NCBI GenBank assembly: GCA_963792365.1
Contig: CAWBVW010000009.1
Location: 62,001-126,000, forward strand
Source: JAOUGY01 sp963792365
Lineage (GTDB): Bacteria > Actinomycetota > Acidimicrobiia > Spongiisociales > ZC4RG35
Direction of reading: 5' to 3'
Length of the DNA stretch: 64,000 bases
A model generated the notes under the pieces. The model was not told where the DNA came from and did not search any database. It saw nothing but the letters and a program-made list of their open reading frames with translations. The position numbers were made by a program, and so were the translations under genes. Below, piece by piece: positions 50,976-59,711 of the stretch; position 1 is the first letter of the stretch, and the number at the start of each line of letters is the position of its first letter.

Positions 50976-52946
50976 GTGACCGGCGACGTCGAGATCGTGT
51001 TCACGCCGTCTGGCCGCAGAGGGAGCTTCGCGTCCGGCACGACGATCCTCGACGCAGCTCGTGCGCTCTCGGTCGATCTCGACTCCGTGTGCGGAGGTCG
51101 CGGGATCTGTGGCCGCTGCCAGGTCACCCAGGGGGCCAATCCGGACATCCCGGCCGACTCCGATCGTCTCAGCAGACGGGGGCCAACAGAGCTGGACTAC
51201 CGGGGTCGGCGCCCCCTCGGCGCCGACCGACGCCTCGGCTGCGCGGCGTCGGTGCTCGGAGACGTCGTGATCGACGTGCCTTCGGACAGTCAGGTTCATC
51301 GCCAGGTCGTTCGAAAAGAAGCCGGAGTCACGAGCCTCCCCGTCGACCCCGTGATTCGTCTCCACTATGTCGAGGTGACGGCGCCCGATCTGTCGAGCCC
51401 CACGGGCGATCTCGAGCGGACGCTCGAAGCGCTCCAGCGGGAATGGGACCTGGTCGACCTCGAGGTCGACCTCGACGTGCTCGTCGGACTCCAAGATGCG
51501 TTGCGATCTGGCGAATGGTCGATCACGGCAGCCGTCCGACACGGACGAGAGCTGGTCGCCGTGTGGCCTGGATTCCGCGACGCCATCTACGGCGTGGCGA
51601 TCGATGTCGGATCCACGACCATCGCCGGTCACCTGTGCGAGCTGACGACCGGTTCCGTTGCAGCGTCCACCGGCCGCATGAACCCCCAGATTGCGTTCGG
51701 CGAGGACGTCATGTCCAGGGTCAGCTACATCATGATGAATCCTGGAGGAGAAGCTCGGCTCACCGAGGTCGTCCGCACGGCACTGGACGAGCTGGTCGGT
51801 GATCTCTGCGACGTCGCCGTCGTCGAACGCAACGAGATCCTCGAGCTGACGATCGTCGGCAACCCGATCATGCACCACCTCGTGCACGGTATCGATCCAA
51901 CAGAGTTGGGTACCGCGCCTTTCGCTCTCGCCACCACCGGGCCCATCACCACTCGCGCTGTCGAGCTGGGTATATCCGTCGGCCGCGGCGCACGGGTGTA
52001 TGCGCTCCCATGCATCGCCGGTCATGTCGGAGCGGACGCCGCCGGCGCCATCTTGGCCCAGGGTCCGCATCGAGGTGACGCCATCCAGTTGCTGGTCGAC
52101 GTCGGAACGAACGCCGAGATCGTGCTCGGGAGCAAACATCGACTCCTCGCCGCCTCCTCCCCGACTGGCCCGGCCTTCGAAGGCGCCGAGATCACGTCGG
52201 GACAGCGAGCAGCACCAGGCGCCATCGAGCGGGTGCGGATCGATCCGGAGACTCTGGAGCCACGGTTTCGTGTGATTGGTTCCGAGTGTTGGTCGGACGA
52301 CGCCGGTTTCGAGGACAGCATCGAGGCAGTCGGGGTCACCGGTATCTGCGGATCGGGAATCATCGAGGTCGTCGCCGAGATGTTTCTGGCAGGGATCTTG
52401 TCCATGGACGGGGTGATCCTGGACCTCGGTCATCCGAGAATCGTCTCAAACGGACGCACCCAGAGCTACCGGCTCACCGACGATCCGCTCATCGAGATCA
52501 CCCAGACCGATGTCCGTGCCATCCAGCTCGCCAAGGCAGCTCTACAAGCGGGATGCCGATTGTTGATGGATCGCCTGGGGGTCACGAGCGTCGATGAGGT
52601 GAGGCTGGCCGGCGCGTTCGGAAGCCACATCGACCCCTTGCACGCAATGGTGCTCGGCATGATCCCCGACTGTGAGCTCGAACGAGTGGTCGCAGCCGGG
52701 AACGCGGCGGGAATCGGGGCGATGATGGCGCTTCTCTCGGGCCGCTCGCGACGCGAGATCGAAGAGCTTGCCACCCGCATCGAGAAGGTGGAGACCGCCA
52801 CGGAAACCGCCTTCCAATCCGAGTTCGTGGCGGCGATGGGGTTCCCGAGCTCCGTATACCCCTATCCCCACCTCTCAGAGCACGTGAGCCTTCCTGCGAT
52901 CACGACAAACCGTCCCCGGAGGCGCACGAGAAAGGAGTCGCGATGA
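50976..52946 (+). CDS. RACo-type ATP-dependent reductive activator of corrinoid proteins (ASKHA domain)
   Basis: A 656-residue activator. The N-terminal [2Fe-2S] domain has C39, C45, C48 (CGGRGICGRC) and C89. The C-terminal actin-like ATPase part carries AIDVGSTTIAGHL, LVDVGTNAEIVLG and ICGSGIIEVVAEMF. It reduces inactive Co(II) corrinoid back to Co(I) using ATP and an electron donor. The frame is open to 50832, but GTG at 50976 is preferred because it starts just before the ferredoxin-like fold and 22 bp after the methyltransferase stop. Its TGA overlaps the next ATG. Confidence 0.92.
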   Translation: MTGDVEIVFTPSGRRGSFASGTTILDAARALSVDLDSVCGGRGICGRCQVTQGANPDIPADSDRLSRRGPTELDYRGRRPLGADRRLGCAASVLGDVVIDVPSDSQVHRQVVRKEAGVTSLPVDPVIRLHYVEVTAPDLSSPTGDLERTLEALQREWDLVDLEVDLDVLVGLQDALRSGEWSITAAVRHGRELVAVWPGFRDAIYGVAIDVGSTTIAGHLCELTTGSVAASTGRMNPQIAFGEDVMSRVSYIMMNPGGEARLTEVVRTALDELVGDLCDVAVVERNEILELTIVGNPIMHHLVHGIDPTELGTAPFALATTGPITTRAVELGISVGRGARVYALPCIAGHVGADAAGAILAQGPHRGDAIQLLVDVGTNAEIVLGSKHRLLAASSPTGPAFEGAEITSGQRAAPGAIERVRIDPETLEPRFRVIGSECWSDDAGFEDSIEAVGVTGICGSGIIEVVAEMFLAGILSMDGVILDLGHPRIVSNGRTQSYRLTDDPLIEITQTDVRAIQLAKAALQAGCRLLMDRLGVTSVDEVRLAGAFGSHIDPLHAMVLGMIPDCELERVVAAGNAAGIGAMMALLSGRSRREIEELATRIEKVETATETAFQSEFVAAMGFPSSVYPYPHLSEHVSLPAITTNRPRRRTRKESR

Positions 52947-54478
52947 CTGCTGGATCCCGACGCTCGGGAGGACGTTCGGGCCGCCAGGCCGCCCGCACCG
53001 CCCGGACCCTCGATGCCGCGCCGTACCTCACGAGAAAGCTGGCGCCGGTCGAGGTCGTGTCATTGGAGGGTCTGGAGCTGATCGAGCACAACGCGGATCG
53101 ACTGCTCGAAGAAGTCGGAATCGAGATACTCAACTACCCCGAGGCCCTCAAGATCTTTCGCGGTGCCGGCGCCGAGGTCGACGGGACGAGGATTCGCTTT
53201 CCCAAGGGCATGTGCCGGCAGCTCATCGAGGGCACCGCACCATCTACGTTCGTCCAGCACGCCCGCAACCCGGCCAGGAGTGTGGTGATCGGCGATCCGT
53301 ACATGGTCCTGGTTCCCACCTACGGATGTCCGTTCGTGCACGATCTCGACGGAGGACGCCGGTACGCCACAATCGAGGATTTTCGAAACTTCGTGAAGCT
53401 GACGTATATGAGTCCGACTCTGCACCACGGCGGCGGCACGCTCTGTGAACCTGTCGATCTACCGGTCAACAAGCGCCATTTCGACATGGTGTACAGCCAC
53501 ATCAAGTACACCGACAAGGCGTTCATGGGATCGGTCACGCATCCATCGCGGGCCGAGGATTCGATCGAGATGGCGAAGATCGTGTTCGGCGAAGAATTCG
53601 TGGCCGACAACGCCGTGATCATGGGGCTCGCCAACGCGAACTCCCCGATGTCGTGGGACTACGCCATGCTCGGCTCGGCCAAGGCGTACGCAGAGAACAA
53701 TCAGGCCACCTTGATCACCCCATTCATCCTCGGTGGTGCCATGGCACCGGTCACCATCGCCGGGGCGGCGACCCAGACGCTCGCCGAGGCGATGGCCGGA
53801 ATGGCGTTCTGTCAGATCGTGCGCCCAGGTTCGCCCGTGATCTTTGGCTCCTTCGCCTCCTCGATGTCGATGCGCTCCGGCGCGCCGACGTTCGGGACGC
53901 CAGAACCCCAGCTGGTGCTGTTCGTGATGGCCGCACTGGCGCGCCGACTTGGCGTCCCCTTCCGGTCGGGCGGCAACTTCACCGCGTCCAAGGTCCCCGA
54001 CTACCAAGCCGCGTACGAGAGTGCGATCAGCTTCATGGCCACGATGCAGGCCGGCGTCAACTTCAACCTGCACACGGCAGGGTGGCTCGAAGGCGGCCTG
54101 AGCATCGGGTACGAGAAGTTCATCCTCGACGTCGATCAGGCGTCGATGGCGGCTCAGTTCACTGCCGGTGTGGATCTCACCGAGAACGGCCAGGCACTGA
54201 GCGCCATGCTCGACAATCCTCCCGGCCAGCACTTCCTGGGCACGGCGCACACGCTCGCCAACTTCGAGAGCGCGTTCTGGAGATCCGAGATCGCAGACAA
54301 CAACAGCTACGAGCAATGGACCGCCGAAGGCGGGCTCGACGCCGCTGCCAGAGCCAATGCCAAGTGGAAACAGCTGTTGGCCGAGTACGAGGCACCAGCC
54401 CTCGACGATGCCGTGCACGAACAGCTCACCGAGTGGATCGCCCGGCGCAAGGCCAGCTTCCCCGACTCGAATGTCTGA
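52943..54478 (+). CDS. MttB-family corrinoid methyltransferase (non-pyrrolysine), second copy
   Basis: A 511-residue MttB superfamily protein inside the corrinoid operon. Key stretches are LLEEVGIEILNYPEALKIF, HARNPARSVVIGD, DGGRRYATIEDFRNFVKL, GLANANSPMSWDYAMLGS, ITPFILGGAMAPVTIAGA, FGSFASSMSMRSGAPTFG and PGQHFLGTAHTLANFE. No in-frame amber codon occurs, so it is not a pyrrolysine enzyme. It probably demethylates glycine betaine or a related quaternary amine. The ATG overlaps the RACo stop by four bases, and its own end overlaps the MetF-like gene by eight. Confidence 0.93.
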   Translation: MTAGSRRSGGRSGRQAARTARTLDAAPYLTRKLAPVEVVSLEGLELIEHNADRLLEEVGIEILNYPEALKIFRGAGAEVDGTRIRFPKGMCRQLIEGTAPSTFVQHARNPARSVVIGDPYMVLVPTYGCPFVHDLDGGRRYATIEDFRNFVKLTYMSPTLHHGGGTLCEPVDLPVNKRHFDMVYSHIKYTDKAFMGSVTHPSRAEDSIEMAKIVFGEEFVADNAVIMGLANANSPMSWDYAMLGSAKAYAENNQATLITPFILGGAMAPVTIAGAATQTLAEAMAGMAFCQIVRPGSPVIFGSFASSMSMRSGAPTFGTPEPQLVLFVMAALARRLGVPFRSGGNFTASKVPDYQAAYESAISFMATMQAGVNFNLHTAGWLEGGLSIGYEKFILDVDQASMAAQFTAGVDLTENGQALSAMLDNPPGQHFLGTAHTLANFESAFWRSEIADNNSYEQWTAEGGLDAAARANAKWKQLLAEYEAPALDDAVHEQLTEWIARRKASFPDSNV

Positions 54479-55301
54479 GCCAACGGTCGGACTCAGGAAG
54501 CTGTTGGAGGGCGTGGTTTACGAGATCATCCCCATGAAGGACGCGTACGAGCGTGCGCTCAACCTGCCGCCGGGCTCCTTCGTGTCGGTGACTGCGTCTC
54601 CGGCCAAGGGAATGGGTGCAACGATCGAACTGTCGGAGCAGCTCGCAGGTCGCGGCTACAAGGTCATTCCACATATCTCGGCCCGCCTCACGGCGGATCA
54701 CGCCGAGCTTGTGGCGATGGTGCGGCGCCTGGACGCCGTCGGGATCACGAGGGCGTTCGTGGTGGGTGGCGACACCACCGCGCCGGGCGAGTTCTTCGAC
54801 GCCATGTCCCTCATCCGGGCGCTCGTGCAACTCGATCACCCGTTCGTCGAGCTTGGGGTGACCGGGTATCCGGAGGGTCATCCGTTCATCCCCGAGCAGC
54901 TCTTGATCGATGCGCTTCTCGAGAAGCAACCGCACGCGTCGTACATGGCGACTCAGATGTGCTTCGATACCGACAGGATCGTGTCGTGGGTGCACGAGCG
55001 GCGGGCATCCGGCGTCGATCTGCCGCTGGTGATCGGTCTCCCCGGAGCGATCGACACCTTCAAACTCATGACGATCGGTGCCCGGATCGGGGTCGGGACC
55101 TCGCTCAAGTTCCTTTCGAAGAATCGTCGAGCGATGGGCAAGTTGATGAAACCCGGCCAGTTCACGCCGGACGAGTTGCTCGAAGGACTCGTACAGCTCT
55201 CGGACGACCCTGCCATGAAAATCTGGGGACTTCATCTCTTCACGTTCAATCAGATAGAGAGCACGTTGCGGTGGCTGGAGGGCCTTCTCTCCCCCACCTG
55301 A
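54471..55301 (+). CDS. metF: Methylenetetrahydrofolate reductase-like protein (MetF)
   Basis: A 276-residue TIM-barrel protein of the MetF family, slightly shorter than the usual 290 residues. Recognisable segments are SVTASPAKGMG, YKVIPHISARLTADHAEL, RAFVVGGDT, FVELGVTGYPEGHP, YMATQMCFDTDRIVSWV and PLVIGLPGAIDTFKLMTIG. In this operon it would oxidise methyl-THF to methylene-THF during methyl catabolism, the reverse of its biosynthetic direction. The direction and the electron acceptor are inferred. The start ATG lies 8 bp inside the mttB-type gene. Confidence 0.88.
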   Translation: MSEPTVGLRKLLEGVVYEIIPMKDAYERALNLPPGSFVSVTASPAKGMGATIELSEQLAGRGYKVIPHISARLTADHAELVAMVRRLDAVGITRAFVVGGDTTAPGEFFDAMSLIRALVQLDHPFVELGVTGYPEGHPFIPEQLLIDALLEKQPHASYMATQMCFDTDRIVSWVHERRASGVDLPLVIGLPGAIDTFKLMTIGARIGVGTSLKFLSKNRRAMGKLMKPGQFTPDELLEGLVQLSDDPAMKIWGLHLFTFNQIESTLRWLEGLLSPT

Positions 55302-55305
55302 TCGC

Positions 55306-55322
55306 GTTCCACGATGCGGAAC
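55306..55322. promoter_or_regulatory. GTTCC-N7-GGAAC operator candidate before the iclR-type gene
   Basis: GTTCC (55306-55310), seven bases, GGAAC (55318-55322). The same pattern occurs at 48302-48318 upstream of the corrinoid operon. It overlaps the region just before the GTG start at 55342, as expected for autoregulation. Confidence 0.65.
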
Positions 55323-55341
55323 TGCGGTGTAAGGTCGCCGG

Positions 55342-56091
55342 GTGCCAACGGTTCAGTCAGTCGAGCGCGCCTTCGCCCTCCTGCGCGCACTCTCGGCGGC
55401 TCCGGCCGGCGTCTCCGAACTGGCCGAAGCCGTGTCGCTCCCCAAGTCGACGGTGGCTCGACTGCTGTCCACGCTCGAGGTCACCGGTGCGGTCGATCGG
55501 GTCGACGACTCCACCGCGTATCAGATCGGCGAAGGGCTGGCAGCGCTGGCGGGCGCCCGTGACGCTTCGGCTGGTCTGGCCATGGCAGTTCGTCCGCACC
55601 TCGTGCAGCTCGCAGACGCGCTGGGCGAGGCCGCCGGATTCTGCGTGCCCGAGGGATACACGATGCTCTTCCTCGTTCAGGTCGAGAGCCCTCAGCCCGT
55701 TCAGGTCCGCGACTACAGCGGCCTGACGGTTCCGATGCACGTGGGCCCCGCCGGCCTGTGCGTCATGGCTCAATGGCCCCTCGATGAGATAGAGCGGTAC
55801 CTGTCTCGGCCGCTCGAGGCATACACGGCGAAGACCTCCGTAGATCCTCCCGAGGTGCTCCACCGTCTCGAAGCGGCGAGAGCCCTTGGATATCTGGCTC
55901 TCGATGAGGAGTTCGCGGAGGGGCTCTCGTCGGTGGCGGCGCCTGTGTTCGACGGCGAGGAGCATGTCATTGGCGCTATCAATGTCCATGGGCCGACGTA
56001 TCGTTTCCCCGGAAGGACGGGTCTCGAGGAAGTCGGAGCTCGAGTGAAAGAAACGGCCGATCGGTTTGCGGAGCTCAACACCCGGGGCTGA
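55342..56091 (+). CDS. IclR-family regulator of the corrinoid operon
   Basis: A 249-residue IclR protein. The winged helix-turn-helix reads QSVERAFALLRALSAAPAGVSELAEAVSLPKSTVARLLSTLE. The C-terminal effector domain has VRPHLVQLADALGEAAGFCV, VRDYSGLTVPMHVGPAGLCVMA, and YLALDEEFAEGLSSVAAPVFD, with GAINVHGPTYRF. The effector is unknown but is probably a betaine or an intermediate. It follows the MetF-like gene by 40 bp, in which an operator-like palindrome sits. The GTG start is at 55342. Confidence 0.9.
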   Translation: MPTVQSVERAFALLRALSAAPAGVSELAEAVSLPKSTVARLLSTLEVTGAVDRVDDSTAYQIGEGLAALAGARDASAGLAMAVRPHLVQLADALGEAAGFCVPEGYTMLFLVQVESPQPVQVRDYSGLTVPMHVGPAGLCVMAQWPLDEIERYLSRPLEAYTAKTSVDPPEVLHRLEAARALGYLALDEEFAEGLSSVAAPVFDGEEHVIGAINVHGPTYRFPGRTGLEEVGARVKETADRFAELNTRG

Positions 56092-56247
56092 TACATTCCG
56101 GTCGTCACCGGTCGAGGATCGAGCCCCGGGAGAGGCCTCAGCCCCGGTCGAGATGTTGCGATTGCTCGTCCAGCTTCGACGATTCGACTCATCTCGGAGC
56201 CGTATCGCGCCGATGTGACCTCACGGGAACGAGGAGTGTCCGCCAAC

Positions 56248-56865
56248 ATGACCACTGCATCGCTCGAACCAGATCAGATCGTCAGGGATCGGCCCTTCAC
56301 CTCCCCCGCCCTCTACGAGAGCGATCTCCAGATTCTTGGCTACATGGTGGAAGACCTTCGCGGTCTCATGGGCGAGCTGTATGCCGGACGCACTTCGATC
56401 CACCCCTACGAACCGGTGACCTGGCGTGTGCACGGGCTCGGAAGACGAACCGTGGTCTGTGATCCGATGCGACTGGGTGAGCGGCGTGATACCTGCCTCG
56501 TCGGCTTCTTCGGCGAACGACGAGGAGGCGTGGATACCGCTCCGTTGGAGTCAGCTGACGCGGCCGTTCTGCTCGAGTTCAGGACCTACCCGGGCATCCT
56601 CGCCTATTCGTCGATGCAATTCGCCGACGGCAACTGGGGCAACCTCGTGTTGCACACCGCACCTGAAGACCGTGAAGCCTGGCGGAGCGGCGCGCTGCAC
56701 GCCCGCGCAGTCGCCGAACTCGCCCCCGTGCACTACGGGACCGTGCGGATCCACAACGGAATGCTGAAGAACGGATTGAACGGCGGACACGCAATCCGGA
56801 TCCAACAGACGAAGTACTGGGACTACCGGACGCCCGAACACTGGCATGCGGTTCGAACTCTGTAG
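56248..56865 (+). CDS. Hypothetical protein, no family recognised
   Basis: A 205-residue soluble protein with no known motif that I recognise. It contains HPYEPVTWRVHGLGRRTVVCDP, FFGERRGGVDTAPLESADAAVLLEFRTYPGILAYSSMQFADGNWGNLVLHTAPEDREAW and AELAPVHYGTVRIHNGMLKNGLNGG spread through its length, suggesting a compact alpha/beta fold of ligand-binding or dimeric stress-barrel type. The ATG at 56248 is used; the frame is open to 56215. It follows the iclR-type gene on the same strand after 156 bp, but a functional link is not shown. Confidence 0.55.
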   Translation: MTTASLEPDQIVRDRPFTSPALYESDLQILGYMVEDLRGLMGELYAGRTSIHPYEPVTWRVHGLGRRTVVCDPMRLGERRDTCLVGFFGERRGGVDTAPLESADAAVLLEFRTYPGILAYSSMQFADGNWGNLVLHTAPEDREAWRSGALHARAVAELAPVHYGTVRIHNGMLKNGLNGGHAIRIQQTKYWDYRTPEHWHAVRTL

Positions 56866-56991
56866 CCCAGAACCACGGCGTTCCCTTCCTCGCTCGTCAC
56901 GAGCAGAGTCCGGTTCATCGCCGCCGGTACCTCTGGGCGCCAGCGGTCCTGGTCGAACTGACTTCTCTCCCGGCTGAGAGGTCGGTCTGGC

Positions 56992-57735
56992 CTATTGGCG
57001 ACGGAGTCTCCACAACGACTCGGCGGGCCAGCGTCGCGCCCAGGCCAACGCCTCGTCGGAGCGGTAGGTGCTCGTCGCACCGAGCGGCGGTCTGGGCTCG
57101 ATGAGATCCTCGACGACGAAGCCATTCGCTCGAAAGAGCCCTATCCACTCTCCATATGGAAGTTGGAAAACGGTCTCCTCGCCGTCGTCGATCGCGTGCA
57201 TTCCGAAATAGTCGAGCACCAGTCGATCCCCCACCCCGGCAGCGCCCAACGGCCAACAGACGGTTTCGAACGCCGAGTGATGACTGAAAGCAAAGAGACC
57301 CCCGGGCCGGAGCAGACGTGCCACTTCGGGAACTGTCAAACAAGGATCGGCGAACGTCATCGCCCCGTGGTCACAGAAGACGATGTCGAAGCTTGCATCT
57401 GGGAGCGGGACGTCCTCGGCACTTGCATGGACAAGACGGAACTCGACTCCCGCTTCGGCCATCAATCGCCGCGCATGCTCCAACTGGCGTCCGGATACGT
57501 CCAGGCCCACCACCCGTGCGCCACGCCGGGCCAAAGCGATCGACCATTGAGCTGCTCCGCACCCCAACTCGAGGACATCCCTATCGGCGACATCCCCCAA
57601 GACCTGGAACTCCGACTCCGGGAGTTGAGCGGTTCCCCAGGCGTTCCCAGCGCTCTCGGCAAGCTGGCCGCCGTGCGAGCGTTGGTATTCCTCACTGAAG
57701 GAATCCCACACCTGTTGGCTGCGCGCTGCGTGCAC
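56992..57735 (-). CDS. Class I SAM-dependent methyltransferase
   Basis: A 247-residue methyltransferase. The SAM-binding motif I is VLELGCGAAQWSIALARRGA, motif II VGLDVSGRQLEHAR with the acidic residue binding SAM ribose, and FDIVFCDHGAMTFADP is motif III-like. Its second half, LLRPGGLFAFSHHSAFETVCWP onward, follows the Methyltransf_11 pattern. The substrate is unknown. The GTG start is at 57735, and a 184-bp space before the next minus-strand gene shows no clear structure. Confidence 0.8.
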   Translation of the reverse strand: MHAARSQQVWDSFSEEYQRSHGGQLAESAGNAWGTAQLPESEFQVLGDVADRDVLELGCGAAQWSIALARRGARVVGLDVSGRQLEHARRLMAEAGVEFRLVHASAEDVPLPDASFDIVFCDHGAMTFADPCLTVPEVARLLRPGGLFAFSHHSAFETVCWPLGAAGVGDRLVLDYFGMHAIDDGEETVFQLPYGEWIGLFRANGFVVEDLIEPRPPLGATSTYRSDEALAWARRWPAESLWRLRRQ

Positions 57736-57919
57736 CCGACAGTCCAGCGACTGACGAATCCGGTCCGATCACCCGTCGAGTCTATCGGGCACGATGTCGA
57801 GCACTTCCCGGGCTGGCCCCGTGTTCCTCGGACCCACGAGCATCCAGGCCGATCGTGCACCGATGCCGGCTGACCCACGCTTCCGCTGCACCCCGCCGTA
57901 CACACGGGACTGCGGTCGG

Positions 57920-58945
57920 CTACGAGGCCTTCATGGACTCGAGCACGAGCGAGTCCCCGAATTCGTGGGTGAGGAACCCGCGATCGACGGCAGTCCGGTG
58001 CACTTCGTCGAGGGTGTCGTCGTCGGCGAAGGCTCGAAGCAGCTCGAAATGGCTGTCCGCCGGTTCGTGGATCCCGGTCACGAGCACGTCCACCACCCGA
58101 AGCCGGGTGGATTCACCGATCCGGCCTGTCGCCATCCCTTCACCAGCCCGGACCCGCCCGCGGGCGATTGCGGCGGCCTCGAGAGCCCTGACCACCGTCG
58201 TGCCGACGGCGATCACCCGGCCCCCGTCCTCCTTCGTCTCCCTGACGGACTCGGCCGTTCGCTGGGGGATGAGGTAGGGCTCGTCGAGGGGAAGGCGCCT
58301 GTCCAACTCCGGGTCGCCCGTGGATGAGATCCCGGCGGCGTGGGTCAGGGTGGCGACAACGATCCCGCGTCGCAGCCAGGCGGTCAACAGTCCCCAGTCG
58401 AGGGCGAAGCCGGCCGACGGCGCTTCGAATGCGAAAGGCCGGCCCGCCACGTTCGTCCACACGTCCCAGAGGTCGAGCGGGGTCGGAACGTGGGCGTACT
58501 GGATTGGCCGGCCATGGCGGGCCAGCCCCGCGATGATTCGAGCCCGGCCGCCGGTGAACCTCACCACCACCAGGCGAGGGTCCTCGACCGACTCGACAAC
58601 TGCCGTCAGCGGTCCCAGGGCCAGCACATCCCCCGCCGTCAACCGCGGCGGCGGTACGCGCCGTTCGGTGACCGTTGTGTGGTCCCCGGCGCCGAACACA
58701 ACGGCTCGGAACCGCTGCGGATCGAAGCCAGTGACGTAGCCGGCGAGACGGACCTCGATCGCATCACCAGTCTGCTCGTGTCGGCCGCGGAGACTGGCCG
58801 GCAGGGTGGTGGCGTCGTTGGCCACGACCAGGTCGCCGCTCCGGAAGAGATGCCGCAGCTCGGACCGGCTTCGCTCCCGGATCCCATCGCCATCTGCGAC
58901 GAGGAGCCTGCGGGCGCCAATGGCGGGGTGCGCGGCCGCCTTCAT
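57920..58945 (-). CDS. Divergent QueA-family protein (SAM:tRNA ribosyltransferase-isomerase paralogue)
   Basis: A 341-residue QueA-fold protein. C-terminal family features are intact: THAAGISSTGDPELDRRLPLDEPY, GGRVIAVGTTVVRALEAAA and TRLRVVDVLVTGIHEPADSHFELLRAF. The N-terminal DYELPxELIAQ-type segment is absent, and the canonical NDTRV-PARL element reads NDATTLPASL, so key residues differ from tRNA-modifying QueA. It may act on another substrate or be one of the QueA-like paralogues seen in actinobacteria. Its ATG overlaps the SDR stop (ATGA), which places both genes in one operon. Confidence 0.75.
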   Translation of the reverse strand: MKAAAHPAIGARRLLVADGDGIRERSRSELRHLFRSGDLVVANDATTLPASLRGRHEQTGDAIEVRLAGYVTGFDPQRFRAVVFGAGDHTTVTERRVPPPRLTAGDVLALGPLTAVVESVEDPRLVVVRFTGGRARIIAGLARHGRPIQYAHVPTPLDLWDVWTNVAGRPFAFEAPSAGFALDWGLLTAWLRRGIVVATLTHAAGISSTGDPELDRRLPLDEPYLIPQRTAESVRETKEDGGRVIAVGTTVVRALEAAAIARGRVRAGEGMATGRIGESTRLRVVDVLVTGIHEPADSHFELLRAFADDDTLDEVHRTAVDRGFLTHEFGDSLVLESMKAS

Positions 58946-59658
58946 GCGGTCAGACCCCGCGCCGGCTCGCCTGCGAGGATGATCCGGAGCCTGGCGAGGA
59001 TCTCGGCAGCCGCCACCTCCGGCCGTTTCAGGGTCGTCGGATCTGCCCCAGGGTCCGCCAGAGCATGAAGCGGAGTGTCCATGTCTCCGGGATCCACCGA
59101 GTGGAATCCGACACCGACTTCACGCGACTCCTCATGCCAAATGGCGCTGAGGTGGCGGAGAGCCGCCTTGCTGGCCCCGTAGGCACCCCACTGCGGATAC
59201 GCATTGATGGCGGCATCGCTCGAGATGTCGACCACGCAGGCGTTGATGCCTTCACGAGCAGAGGACACCAAAGCGCCGTACAACGCCTTGGTCAGACGGA
59301 ACGGTCCGACCAGGTTGACCTCCAGCGCAGCCTCGAGATCTTCGCATGGCGTGTCGGCGAGCAGCCGGAGTGGGACCGGACCCAGCGTCGAGGCGTTGTT
59401 GATGAGCACGTCCAGCCCGCCGAGGTTGCCCGTGATCTCGAGGGCGATCGGGTAGATGTCGCGCTTGCTGCCGACGTCGCCGACGATCCCAACCGCCCCG
59501 GTTTCCTCAGCAATCCGGGCTACGGTCTCTGGCGTCCGTGCGACGAACGCCGTGCTTGCACCGGCCTCCGTCAATGCTCGAACCAAGGCCAACCCCAGAC
59601 CCGACGTGCCACCGGTGACCGCAACTCTGAGTCCGCTCATCGACAAGTGTGTTTCCAC
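58942..59658 (-). CDS. Short-chain dehydrogenase/reductase
   Basis: A 238-residue classical SDR. It has TGGTSGLGLALV as the glycine-rich cofactor motif near the N-terminus, NNASTLG, a catalytic serine in VDISSDAAIN and YGASK with the catalytic tyrosine and lysine. The substrate is unknown. The start is GTG at 59658 because AAAGGAG lies seven bases upstream; open frame continues to 59682 without a better site. The gene is followed by a QueA-like gene with a four-base overlap, and a MerR-type promoter lies upstream. Confidence 0.82.
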   Translation of the reverse strand: METHLSMSGLRVAVTGGTSGLGLALVRALTEAGASTAFVARTPETVARIAEETGAVGIVGDVGSKRDIYPIALEITGNLGGLDVLINNASTLGPVPLRLLADTPCEDLEAALEVNLVGPFRLTKALYGALVSSAREGINACVVDISSDAAINAYPQWGAYGASKAALRHLSAIWHEESREVGVGFHSVDPGDMDTPLHALADPGADPTTLKRPEVAAAEILARLRIILAGEPARGLTA

Positions 59659-59680
59659 AGCCGCTCCTTTCGTCCACGTC

Positions 59681-59711
59681 AAGCTACAAGTTCAAGTCCA
59701 CTTGAAGTCAA
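59681..59711 (-). promoter_or_regulatory. MerR-type promoter with 19-bp spacer and TTCAAGT/ACTTGAA palindrome
   Basis: On the minus strand: TTGACT (-35 candidate, 59711-59706), then 19 bases, then TAGCTT (-10 candidate, 59686-59681). The spacer holds a 16-bp palindrome TTCAAGT-GG-ACTTGAA (59691-59706). The long 19-bp spacer and ACTTGAA-type dyad are hallmarks of MerR-family-activated promoters. It lies 23 bp before the SDR start. No merR gene is in the window. Confidence 0.65.
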
